This document shows, in pieces, positions 24,534 to 31,427 of a stretch of DNA of 64,000 nucleotides. The stretch spans positions 124,001 to 188,000 of the forward strand of contig NZ_ATAX01000036.1 in NCBI RefSeq assembly GCF_000571935.1, written 5' to 3'. The DNA comes from Ruminococcus flavefaciens 007c (GTDB lineage Bacteria; Bacillota; Clostridia; Oscillospirales; Ruminococcaceae). How positions within the stretch are numbered: the stretch's first letter is position 1; every line of letters starts with the position of its first letter. The position numbers and the translations under genes are program-made. Under the pieces are notes generated by a model. It was not told the DNA's origin. It made no database searches and was given only the letters and a program-made list of their open reading frames with translations.

Positions 24534-25523
24534 ATGATAACTTTGAACGACTATCTGTTTTCGGGAAATACGGTGCTGAAAATACTGCATCAGTATTCAA
24601 ATGACCTGCGAAACAGTGCAAAGTCAACGCACAACAGTATCGACCTTGCACATTCCAATTTCCTGATACAGATTATTGAATTGCTTGAACACAACGACTT
24701 CCTGACCTCTCAGTCCCAGAGGATAAAGGAGTTTTACAAATACATGACAAGGGAATATCCCTTCCTTGCGTTCACTTTCAAGGGACGTATAAAGTCCCTT
24801 ATCCGCGCCGAGGAAAAATTCAACGGTTATATCCTTGAATACATTTACAAGTATTACAAGAATAATGGCAAATTTCCGTCAGAAGTCGAAATAAAGAGCA
24901 AGCTCATATGCTTCCGCGACCTTATCGCGTATCGCATAGTTATTTCGATGCCCTCCTGTCACATCAAAAACGGAGATGAAAGAAGTGAGATAGAGAAGAA
25001 ATACCTCTATGAAATTGCCGATGTGGTCCTCGAATTTCTTGAGGAGAGAGGATTCACCGCAGAGCTTTCGGGCTTCACTGAGGACAGGTATTCTGACAAG
25101 CTCAAAGAGGCTGTTAGACCGTATTACCGCGACTATGTCTCATTTCCCAGAAGTACAGGCTATCAGTCCATACACATAACCTTTTACGACAATCTTGCCC
25201 GCTGCTATACGGAATTGCAGCTACGTACAAAGGATATGGACGACTTTGCGGAGATAGGCGATGCAAATCACTTCGGCTATGAGAAATTGCAGGAAGCAAG
25301 ACGCACCAAACGCGATGAGATACCTGTTAGCGAGTGTATTTATTTTGATGAAGCATACGAACGCCTAACGAAATTACAGGAGCTGGAGCTCGCGGATATA
25401 GATGTGAATATGTTCAAGGCTATAAACAATCAGCTCATAAACGACGGCTGCGGATTGTTCAGAGGTCGGCAGATCCTGCCTTTCGAGCACTTATCACGTT
25501 TCCAGAACGATCTTATAGATTAA
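24534..25523 (+). CDS. RelA/SpoT-type nucleotidyltransferase domain protein
   Basis: 329 residues. A helical N-terminus of about 80 residues leads into a (p)ppGpp synthetase-like fold: FKGRIKSLIRAEEKF, CFRDLIAYRIVI, the RSTGYQSIHITF substrate loop and YTELQLRTKDMDDFAEIG. There is no hydrolase domain and no TGS/ACT region, so it resembles a small alarmone synthetase with extra helical parts. It may make (p)ppGpp or another pyrophosphorylated nucleotide. It starts two bases after the Thr-rich peptide gene and converges on the C26 hydrolase gene with a four-base overlap. Confidence 0.8.
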   Translation: MITLNDYLFSGNTVLKILHQYSNDLRNSAKSTHNSIDLAHSNFLIQIIELLEHNDFLTSQSQRIKEFYKYMTREYPFLAFTFKGRIKSLIRAEEKFNGYILEYIYKYYKNNGKFPSEVEIKSKLICFRDLIAYRIVISMPSCHIKNGDERSEIEKKYLYEIADVVLEFLEERGFTAELSGFTEDRYSDKLKEAVRPYYRDYVSFPRSTGYQSIHITFYDNLARCYTELQLRTKDMDDFAEIGDANHFGYEKLQEARRTKRDEIPVSECIYFDEAYERLTKLQELELADIDVNMFKAINNQLINDGCGLFRGRQILPFEHLSRFQNDLID

Positions 25524-26224
25524 CAGTGAGCAACAAATTCCTTGAAGATAAGGCGGCTGTTTTCGTCTTTGAGATAAGAAAATTCGGGGTGCCATTGTAC
25601 TGCCCAGAGGAACTTTCGCTCTGGAGCGTAAACGGCTTCGATAAGTCCGTCGGGCGCTTTTGCCATAGGTAAAAGTGCAGTAGAAAGTTTGCATATTCCC
25701 TGATGATGATAGCTGTTCACAGGAAGGGTATTTGTTTTCAGAAGATCATACAGCGGTGAATCTGATTCTATATTCACTTCATGTACAGGAATATCGTACG
25801 GCGGCTTCTGGCAATGCGGCACACTATCGGAGAACTGGGAGGGTATATCCTGCCACAGAGTTCCGCCAAGTGCGGCGTTTATGAACTGTATGCCGCGGCA
25901 TATGCCGAGTATGGGGTTATCAGCTTCCATTGCCCGCTTTAGAAGCAGTTCCTCCATAACGTCGCGCTCGGGACTGCACTCGCCACAGGCGCCTATTTTT
26001 CTTGCGGAGTACAGCTTTGGATCAACGTCCTGACCTCCCGTGAACAGAAAGCCGTCACACATAGATGTTATCTGTTCGATATCAGCACTGTCGCTCGTCA
26101 GAGGAAGCATAACAGGCAGACCTCCTGCTTCAATTATCCCTCCGAAATACCCGGGAAGCATCCAATAGCTGGTTTTATTGTAGTCGAAAAGAGGTATAAC
26201 GCCTATAACAGGTCTTTTGCTCAT
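25520..26224 (-). CDS. C26 family gamma-glutamyl-gamma-aminobutyrate hydrolase-like protein
   Basis: 234 residues, class I glutamine-amidotransferase fold of the peptidase C26 type. The nucleophile is in ILGICRGIQFINAA and the His-Glu pair in VQWHPEFSY; FTGGQDVDP is the oxyanion-side loop. It likely cleaves gamma-glutamyl amides. ATG at 26224 follows TTGGAGG; the longer frame to 26323 would run through the leader hairpin and promoter. Its leader matches those of the ligase cluster, supporting a joint regulon with gamma-glutamyl chemistry. Confidence 0.9.
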   Translation of the reverse strand: MSKRPVIGVIPLFDYNKTSYWMLPGYFGGIIEAGGLPVMLPLTSDSADIEQITSMCDGFLFTGGQDVDPKLYSARKIGACGECSPERDVMEELLLKRAMEADNPILGICRGIQFINAALGGTLWQDIPSQFSDSVPHCQKPPYDIPVHEVNIESDSPLYDLLKTNTLPVNSYHHQGICKLSTALLPMAKAPDGLIEAVYAPERKFLWAVQWHPEFSYLKDENSRLIFKEFVAHC

Positions 26225-26244
26225 ATTATTTCCTCCAATACAAA

Positions 26245-26319
26245 AAAGGTGCATACGGTAAATACCGCAGCACCTTTGCTTTATATAATGATTATAGTAT
26301 TTTTTGTCAGGAAAGTCAA
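26245..26319 (-). promoter_or_regulatory. Promoter and leader hairpin of the C26 hydrolase gene
   Basis: Minus-strand TTGACT (26314-26319), 17 bases, TATAAT (26291-26296). AAAGGTGCTGCGGT pairs with ACCGTATGCACCTTT (26264-26277 with 26245-26259), then Ts and TTGGAGG. The beginning AGCAAAGG(T/C)GCTGCG is nearly the same as in the nadE leader. Confidence 0.7.
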
Positions 26320-26339
26320 GCATTATCTGCTGTAGGACT

Positions 26340-26417
26340 GTGGTGATTCAGAAGGAAATGGACTTGCGTTCTAACACTTTCTACCGTCAGCTCAGGGAAT
26401 ATGAGCAAGGAATATAG
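26340..26417 (+). pseudogene. Resolvase tail remnant
   Basis: A 25-codon frame, IQKEMDLRSNTFYRQLREYE, ending in TAG. It matches the style of the C-terminal helix-turn-helix of serine resolvases/invertases, where a S-T-FYR-VKEYE pattern is common. No upstream part remains. It marks an old recombination scar next to the truncated SRAP gene. Confidence 0.4.
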
Positions 26418-26544
26418 TAGCAATATATCGTGGTCTATTGAAATACAAAAAACTATTTCACACAAATGCTTTTTCGGTTTTTGACATATTGCAAATATGA
26501 ACGACACCCTTTTGAAATGAATCGGAGTCGGCATTGCCGACTCC

Positions 26545-26961
26545 TCATGCTGTAATGGTCTCAGGTGGAAACCGAGGATAATCAACTGCTCTCTCGAATA
26601 CCATATTGGACAGTGCCTTCTCAACTATAGCGCTGGGATCTCCATTCGGGCGTATCCATTCCAGTATGTTATCCTTATCCAGTATAACAGGCATTCGGTC
26701 GTGTATATCCTTTACTGTGCCTGCTGCTTCTCTGGTGAGAACAGAAAACATAGGTACTTGCATACCGTCATGCTCCTCATATCGATAAAGTCCTGCGATA
26801 TATGTGATGTCTGAGCCTTCGGTCTGTATGGCGAATTTGACCTTCTTGGTATTTCGGTGCTCAGTTATGCTGCGGCTATCATCGTCATATACAGGATATC
26901 CCCATTCATAGTACCAAGAGGCAGGGATAACGCATCTTCTCCTGTACCATGAATCCGTCAA
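26545..26961 (-). pseudogene. SRAP (HMCES/YedK-type) gene, 5' truncated
   Basis: The frame holds the C-terminal two thirds of a SRAP protein, which crosslinks to abasic sites: YRRRCVIPASWYYEW, ITYIAGLYRYEE, FSVLTREAAGTVKDIHDRMPVIL. The N-terminal part with the catalytic Cys2 (MCGR) is missing; further upstream the frame meets an in-frame TAG at about position 26990. The gene is therefore broken, probably by the events that placed the xis-int module beside it. A GGAGTCGGC/GCCGACTCC hairpin (26524-26544) directly follows the stop. Confidence 0.75.
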
Positions 26962-27136
26962 ATGTGTCGGTCTATGCCGGACCTATCTTCGACATTGATG
27001 TGACTGGAATGTGCCCACCATTCCCAGTGAGTGGTAACAATAACACTTATTGATTTTTAGGACTCCCTTTGGGGAGTTACACTACATTTATTATATTATA
27101 TTAGACGTTAATCGTCAAGTGAAAGGAGTATTATAT

Positions 27137-27430
27137 ATGAATATCAACTCAAATTCTAACCACGCAGATGCAATTCCTCAGAACGTTAATGAGCGTCAAA
27201 AAGAAGGTGTTGTTCCTGAGAAAATTCTTTACACCGTAAAGGAAGTCTCGACAATAATGCACACTAATACTGGATACGTATATCAGCTTATCAGCTCGGG
27301 CTTGTTGCCTGCGCTCAAACTTGGATCATACAAGATCAGACACATATCTTTGATGAGATTTTTGGAAGATTATGACGGCTATGACCTTACTGATCCACGT
27401 GATGTTGAGAAGATATCAGTATCTGCTTAA
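27137..27430 (+). CDS. xis: Excisionase-like helix-turn-helix protein
   Basis: 97 residues. The C-terminal 70 residues are a MerR-type winged HTH as in excisionases: LYTVKEVSTIMHTNTGYVYQ followed by GLLPALKLGSYKIRH. ATG at 27137 follows AAAGGAG; the frame extends further upstream but without ribosome binding site. It is followed by a terminator-like hairpin and then the integrase gene, the usual excision module arrangement. Confidence 0.75.
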   Translation: MNINSNSNHADAIPQNVNERQKEGVVPEKILYTVKEVSTIMHTNTGYVYQLISSGLLPALKLGSYKIRHISLMRFLEDYDGYDLTDPRDVEKISVSA

Positions 27431-27445
27431 TGTAAAAAAAACAAG

Positions 27446-27470
27446 TATAGCGCCTGTATAAGGCGCTATA
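27446..27470 (+). terminator. Hairpin between xis and int
   Basis: TATAGCGCCT (27446-27455) pairs with AGGCGCTATA (27461-27470). The tail is short, so it could attenuate rather than stop transcription into int. Confidence 0.6.
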
Positions 27471-27495
27471 TTCTTGCTAAGGCAGGGGGAATAAT

Positions 27496-28683
27496 ATGAC
27501 AGAGATAAACACTCGAAAACGCGGCAAGCACTGGGAATACTATTTTGAAGTTGCAAGGATTAAAGGTAAACGCCAACGTTTCAGCAAAGGAGGTTTTAGT
27601 ACTAAGGCAGATGCCCTAACTGCTGGAACAAAGGCTATGAACGAGTATTTGAATGCTGGCACAGTTTTTGTTCCGACAGAAATATCTATGAGTGATTACA
27701 TGGATTATTGGATAGATATGTACTGCCGCCCCAACTTAAAACCATCCACTATTGCGAGCTATCAAAAACATATCCGACTTCACATATCACCTATAATTGG
27801 ACAATATCGCTTAACAAGTATAACTTCAGAGCAGTTACAATCACTTATAAATGACTTGGTATCACAAGGATTTAGTAAGAATACAATTATAAGTATTAAG
27901 GGTATACTTTCAAGCAGTCTGAATTACGCAGTTCAGCCTCTGCATTATATACAAACCTCACCTATGATTTATGTGAAAATCCCCAAAGGATCTCGCAGCA
28001 ATTATAAAGCTTCGCTATATGTCAGAGACGTCATTGAGAATGATATCATCGACAAGATTTTTGAACGCTTTCCTAAAGGCTCTTCGCCTTATCTTCCTAT
28101 GATGCTAGCTTATCATTGCGGTTTAAGATTAGGGGAGGCTTTTGCAGTAACATGGGACAGTGTCGATTTCGATAATAAGACTATCACTATTGACAAGCAG
28201 CTTCAATGGCACGATGAAAAGAAAGTGTGGTATCTTACACCGCCCAAGTATAATTCTTCCAGAGTTGTCGATATAGACCAATTTGTTATTGATCTCTTAA
28301 AGGAGCTCAAAGCGGAGCAGGCCGCGAACAAGGCGTTCTACGAAGAATACTATACTACTTTGCACTTTAATGAGAAGGAGGGCATAAATAACCACAGCGG
28401 CGAAGTAATCGACTTTATAAATGTATACGAGAACGGCTGCTTTATACAGCCACGCATTATGCAGCATACGAGCACTGTGATACATGAGTTTTGTCCAAAC
28501 TTCAATTTTCACTCTCTCAGGCATACTCATTGTACAAGACTGCTTGAAGCTGGTCTGCCGCTGAAATATGTGCAGGAAAGGCTTGGACATAAAAATATCA
28601 ACGTAACAATGAACATCTACAATCATCTCACTCGCAGCCAAGCCGAGCAGAGCAAAAAAGACTTAGAGAATGTATTCAAATAA
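27496..28683 (+). CDS. int: Tyrosine-type site-specific integrase
   Basis: 395 residues in the layout of Tn916/phage-type integrases: an N-terminal arm-binding domain (RKRGKHWEYYFEVARIKGKR), a SAM-like core-binding domain near residues 60-160, and a catalytic domain with Arg in HCGLRLGEAFAV, HSLRHTHCTRLLEAG (H-x-x-R), GHKNINVTMNIYNH (His and nucleophile Tyr). It is more AT-rich than its neighbours. It ends about 160 bases from the tandem TTTGTCACCC sites and 320 bases from the putative attR, so it most likely moved the 2965-29002 island. Confidence 0.9.
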   Translation: MTEINTRKRGKHWEYYFEVARIKGKRQRFSKGGFSTKADALTAGTKAMNEYLNAGTVFVPTEISMSDYMDYWIDMYCRPNLKPSTIASYQKHIRLHISPIIGQYRLTSITSEQLQSLINDLVSQGFSKNTIISIKGILSSSLNYAVQPLHYIQTSPMIYVKIPKGSRSNYKASLYVRDVIENDIIDKIFERFPKGSSPYLPMMLAYHCGLRLGEAFAVTWDSVDFDNKTITIDKQLQWHDEKKVWYLTPPKYNSSRVVDIDQFVIDLLKELKAEQAANKAFYEEYYTTLHFNEKEGINNHSGEVIDFINVYENGCFIQPRIMQHTSTVIHEFCPNFNFHSLRHTHCTRLLEAGLPLKYVQERLGHKNINVTMNIYNHLTRSQAEQSKKDLENVFK

Positions 28684-28693
28684 TCAACTATCT

Positions 28694-28730
28694 GCCGTTT
28701 AGATTTAAATCTAAGCGGCGTTATTTTTTT
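28694..28730 (+). terminator. Terminator of int
   Basis: GCCG-TTTAGATTT pairs with AAATCTAA-GCGGC, followed by a long T run. Confidence 0.75.
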
Positions 28731-29002
28731 GGCTCATAAAAAGAATGCTGTCTACTACTTGCAAATCATGCCGTTTTTTGTTATAATGTAAAAAAGCATA
28801 TAGTCTGTTTGTCTCAAAATATAGGCGGTTGTAGCAACCGTACTTTGTCACCCATTTGTCACCCGAATCCGAGTTGAAAGCAGAACAGCTCCAAATCTGA
28901 CAAAACTGATTAGAAGCTGAATTTGTGGAAATATAGCGGTTTATCGGTAGTAATTAACTACTGCTTGAATCAGTCGAAATGACAATAAATGGGCGAAAAA
29001 AG
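28731..29002. other. Non-coding right end of the island
   Basis: No gene is visible. The stretch holds the tandem TTTGTCACCC sites (28844-28864) and AT-rich sequence up to the attR repeat, as expected of a recombination site arm. Confidence 0.5.
28844..28864 (+). repeat. Tandem TTTGTCACCC pair, right end of the island
   Basis: Two TTTGTCACCC units with one base between, matching the left pair at 3056-3076 (20 of 21 bases). It lies between the int gene and the 70-bp repeat. Confidence 0.6.
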
Positions 29003-29072
29003 ATGGGCAACAACCCGATGGTTGGCGCAACAGTTGCTTGTGCAGTTGCTGTTGAAGAGGCTATGAAGTAAT
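29003..29072 (+). repeat. Putative right attachment site (attR): orphan 3' end of the GGGtGRT gene
   Basis: 68 of 70 bases match the last codons and stop of the gene at 1966-2964. The bases upstream are unrelated and there is no start. It is followed by its own strong terminator, as the original chromosomal gene end would be. Confidence 0.7.
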
Positions 29073-29092
29073 TTATTACCTGATATATAAAG

Positions 29093-29127
29093 AAAGAGCA
29101 GTCCGCAGGGACTGCTCTTTTTTTGGA
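29093..29127 (+). terminator. Terminator after attR
   Basis: AAAGAGCAGTCC (29093-29104) pairs with GGACTGCTCTTT (29109-29120) with a long T run. It probably was the native terminator of the GGGtGRT gene before integration. Confidence 0.8.
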
Positions 29128-29223
29128 GGATGTGCGATGACGGTATCATTCGGCATCGCTAAGATATCCGGAATTCATGATTAATGCACCGCTGTATGAT
29201 AACGGTACAGCGGGATATTTAAA

Positions 29224-29290
29224 GCCTGAAAGCTCTTACCGTGCTTTCAGGCCCTATTCCTTTTCAGTGCCTATGCTGAAAAGGTTTTTT
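29224..29290 (+). terminator. Two consecutive hairpins, the second a terminator
   Basis: GCCTGAAAGC/GCTTTCAGGC (29224-29252) and CCTTTTCAG/CTGAAAAGG (29259-29284) followed by TTTTTT. They lie between attR and the convergent gene at 29298. A 15-codon frame after GGAGG at 29138 (MTVSFGIAKISG) precedes them and is probably not functional. Confidence 0.55.
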
Positions 29291-29297
29291 CATTGAT

Positions 29298-29618
29298 TTA
29301 ATATATTCTGCAAAACACATTGGAGAGCGCGCTGCTGAGCTCGAAATACTGCTGATTGATCTCGTGAGCGTCAACGTACTCTGCAATCTCCTCTCTCAGG
29401 TCGCGCGGCTGCTCGTCAGAGTCGATGAGCACGCTGTCCAGTGAATAGTTGAAGTCCTGATCCATTGTGAAAAGGAGTACTCCGCAATCCTCACACTCTT
29501 TCTCTAAGATGTGGTTTACGAAATCTTTACTTACGGGAAGGTACAGACAGTCATAATCGTCGTCGTACATATAGTGATTCCTTCCTGTAACGATGTCGTC
29601 ATAAATTTCGCCTAACAT
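29298..29618 (-). CDS. Hypothetical acidic protein
   Basis: 106 residues, acidic, with no motif I recognise; it starts MLGEIYDDIVTGRNHYMYDD and carries the pair ECEDCG. ATG at 29618 follows GAGG by about ten bases and is preferred over the ATG five codons upstream. Codon use looks like that of real genes. Single-gene unit between terminators. Confidence 0.6.
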   Translation of the reverse strand: MLGEIYDDIVTGRNHYMYDDDYDCLYLPVSKDFVNHILEKECEDCGVLLFTMDQDFNYSLDSVLIDSDEQPRDLREEIAEYVDAHEINQQYFELSSALSNVFCRIY

Positions 29619-29822
29619 TGAAAATAACCTCATAAAAAAGGCCCCCCTAATAAATAAATTATGTATCTATAATACTATTTGTTTGCAAATTTGAAAATAC
29701 TTTTTAATAAAAAGTCACATTTTGTTAATCATATTCGTGATACTGCTGCAAAATCAACTTGACATATTGTATAATTAGCCTATCTAAAATGCCATGTTCA
29801 ACAAAGTTTTGTGGACAAAAAT

Positions 29823-29855
29823 ACGGACAGCAGGCAATAGCTGTCCGTTTATTAT
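29823..29855. terminator. Bidirectional terminator-like hairpin
   Basis: ACGGACAGC (29823-29831) pairs with GCTGTCCGT (29840-29848), with T-rich tails on both sides. Closes the sigma operon on the minus strand. The rest of 29634-29917 is AT-rich and shows no gene. Confidence 0.6.
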
Positions 29856-29917
29856 TATCTGCGTTATACAAAATGGATAAAATAGGCCGTCTGAGGATTT
29901 GGTGTCGATGTCGTTTT

Positions 29918-30155
29918 TTATATCTCAACGGAAATTATCATGTCCATTATCCCGTACACATCAACAGAGCTGTCAAATTGAGCCTGATATTCCAGCCTTC
30001 CCATGTCCGTCGGCTAATAACCGATAATGATACGGTAGTCATAACTGCGCTCTGCAACAAAGGTCCTGCCGAGATATTCATACTGCTCTGTGTCCGGGGC
30101 CTGCTGCAAGACAAAGAGATGCTGCGGACAAGAGAGAGAGCATCTTATTTTTCAT
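29918..30155 (-). pseudogene. Broken secreted-protein gene
   Basis: On the minus strand an ATG at 30155 behind AGAGGT begins a signal-peptide-like MKNKMLSLLSAASLCLAA; the frame then shifts by one base near the CAGCAGGCCCC stretch. The shifted frame reads TEQYEYLGRTFVAERSYDY, meets an in-frame TAG, and continues as MGRLEYQAQFDSSVDVYG to a stop at 29918. Two lesions in 80 codons show a decaying gene, lying 35 bases after the sigma/anti-sigma fusion. Confidence 0.5.
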
Positions 30156-30189
30156 GGTATTTACCTCTTTTTTTATCTTTGTTATTTAT

Positions 30190-31095
30190 TCAGTTGTATT
30201 CGAAGACAGTACCGTTGTCAGAATAGGGGAGATTTGGTACAAGACTTCCGTGTTCATAGTTTCCTGAGGGAAAATCGGGGCTGCACATGATTATTGTACT
30301 GCCGTATACCGAGCTGCTGTCAGCCTTGACTACGAGGAGAACACCGTCGGTCTCCCTGACGGTGTAAACACTGTCATCGGGAGCGATGCGGTAGTTTGCG
30401 GTATCCCCGTAGGTTCCCTGAAAGTCTCTGACCTTGCCGAGATAATCGCCCCGGGTAAAGGCTGACGGTACAATGGTGCTGTCATTGTAGATAATGCCGT
30501 TGCAGCTGATGCTGCTGCCCCGGATGCACCATAAATGCCCGCTTGGCGGAGTATCTCCCGGAGAAGTTGCTTTCGGGGCTGTGGCAGGGGGAGAGGTCGG
30601 TTTCGGTGCTGCTGTCGTCCGGGGTGCTTCGGTGGGGCGCTCTGCGGCTTCTTTTATGCTGAAGCCCTCAAAGTATATCAGCCCCAGTACCTGTCTGTAC
30701 TGGGGAATGAGTCTGCGCATGGCGCGGTGAACGGCTATTTTGCGTTCCTCGCGTATATAAGAGGTCTCAAGGTCCTCTTCGTCGCTTATGAGCTCGGGAG
30801 CGTCGTCAACGGAAACGGCTGTGAGCTTTCCCAGCTTTCTCAGGTTATCTATTGCAAGATGCCTTCCGATGGTATAAAGCCATGTCCTGAACTGTCCCTT
30901 GCCCTTGTCGCGGGGCTTCTTCGTGCCCAGCAGCACAAAGGTGTCTTCCGCTATGTCCTCGGCTGTGTGGATATTTCCCACGATACTGAATATATAAAGG
31001 ATAAGTTCGTCCTTGTAGTCTCTGATTATCTCGGCGAGTCCGCTCAAGTCGCCTTCTTCGCGGAAACGGCGGTAGCTACTTGCACCGTTGTCCAT
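30190..31095 (-). CDS. Chimeric ECF sigma factor/anti-sigma extracellular domain protein
   Basis: 301 residues. Residues 1-150 are an ECF sigma factor: region 2 (YIFSIVGNIHTAEDIAEDTFV, then KGKGQFRTWLYTIGRHLAIDNLR) and the start of region 4 (IPQYRQVLGLIYFEGFSIKEAAE). Just inside the region 4 helix-turn-helix the sequence changes to a Pro/Thr linker (RPTEAPRTTAAPKPTSPP) and a 110-residue beta-rich domain typical of the outside part of an anti-sigma factor. No membrane helix remains. An in-frame deletion joining sigma and anti-sigma genes explains this best; promoter recognition at -35 should be lost. RBS GGAGAAAGGC. Confidence 0.7.
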   Translation of the reverse strand: MDNGASSYRRFREEGDLSGLAEIIRDYKDELILYIFSIVGNIHTAEDIAEDTFVLLGTKKPRDKGKGQFRTWLYTIGRHLAIDNLRKLGKLTAVSVDDAPELISDEEDLETSYIREERKIAVHRAMRRLIPQYRQVLGLIYFEGFSIKEAAERPTEAPRTTAAPKPTSPPATAPKATSPGDTPPSGHLWCIRGSSISCNGIIYNDSTIVPSAFTRGDYLGKVRDFQGTYGDTANYRIAPDDSVYTVRETDGVLLVVKADSSSVYGSTIIMCSPDFPSGNYEHGSLVPNLPYSDNGTVFEYN

Positions 31096-31171
31096 TGCCT
31101 TTCTCCTTTCCGAAGGTGTCTGTTCCGTCCTTCACTTATTACACGTAATAATGTCGCTGTTCCTCACACTG

Positions 31172-31222
31172 ATTATATATTTTTTCTGCGTACTTGCAAA
31201 TGCAGCTGTGGGATGATATAAT
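31172..31222. promoter_or_regulatory. Divergent promoters sharing one palindromic -35 box
   Basis: TTGCAA at 31194-31199 reads the same on both strands. Rightwards, 17 bases lead to TATAAT (31217-31222) for the retron RNA; leftwards, 16 bases lead to TATAAT (31172-31177) for the sigma gene. Only one polymerase can use the shared box at a time. Confidence 0.65.
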
Positions 31223-31228
31223 TATACA

Positions 31229-31405
31229 AAAGCAGAAAGGGCTGCGGCAGCGGTGCACATGATGCGCGACTGCGGCGAGTCGCCGCGGAAGATCATTCTC
31301 AGGTAAGGACTTTGTCATAAATTCCTCCGACGAATTTCAATTAACTTCGTTAATAAGGTTATTCGTCTCCGGAACATATGAATGTTTTGTACCGCAGCCT
31401 TTCTG
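31229..31405 (+). ncRNA. Predicted retron non-coding RNA (msr-msd)
   Basis: The complementary ends a1 (CAGAAAGGGCTGCGG, 31233-31247) and a2 (CCGCAGCCTTTCTG, 31392-31405) pair over 14 bases with one bulge, the hallmark of retron RNAs. The msr part has a perfect hairpin GCGACT/AGTCGC (31266-31271 with 31278-31283). The msd part is a long interrupted stem, 31315-31381: TCAT/ATGA, TTCC/GGAA, GACGAAT/ATTCGTC and ATTAAC/GTTAAT around a TTC loop. The RNA starts about seven bases after its -10 box and ends just before the ribosome binding site of the reverse transcriptase. The branching G is not assigned. Confidence 0.8.
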
Positions 31406-31427
31406 TTTATATAAGGAGGGATGACTG

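Noticed and set aside
29003..29072. Considered as a plain pseudogene of the GGGtGRT protein
   Set aside because: Only the last 23 codons are present at near identity, with integrase and paired arm-like sites nearby, which an attachment site explains better.
29759..30226. Plus-strand ORF of 155 codons
   Set aside because: Covers a terminator hairpin and the antisense of the broken secreted-protein gene; no ribosome binding site and no family pattern.
30535..31221. Plus-strand ORF of 228 codons over the sigma-factor gene
   Set aside because: Antisense of recognisable sigma region 2 and 4 sequence; would also overlap the retron promoter.
31229..31405. Considered as a group II intron end or DGR template
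   Set aside because: The RT has no maturase domain and has the retron NAxxH and VTG motifs; no variable-repeat pair is present.
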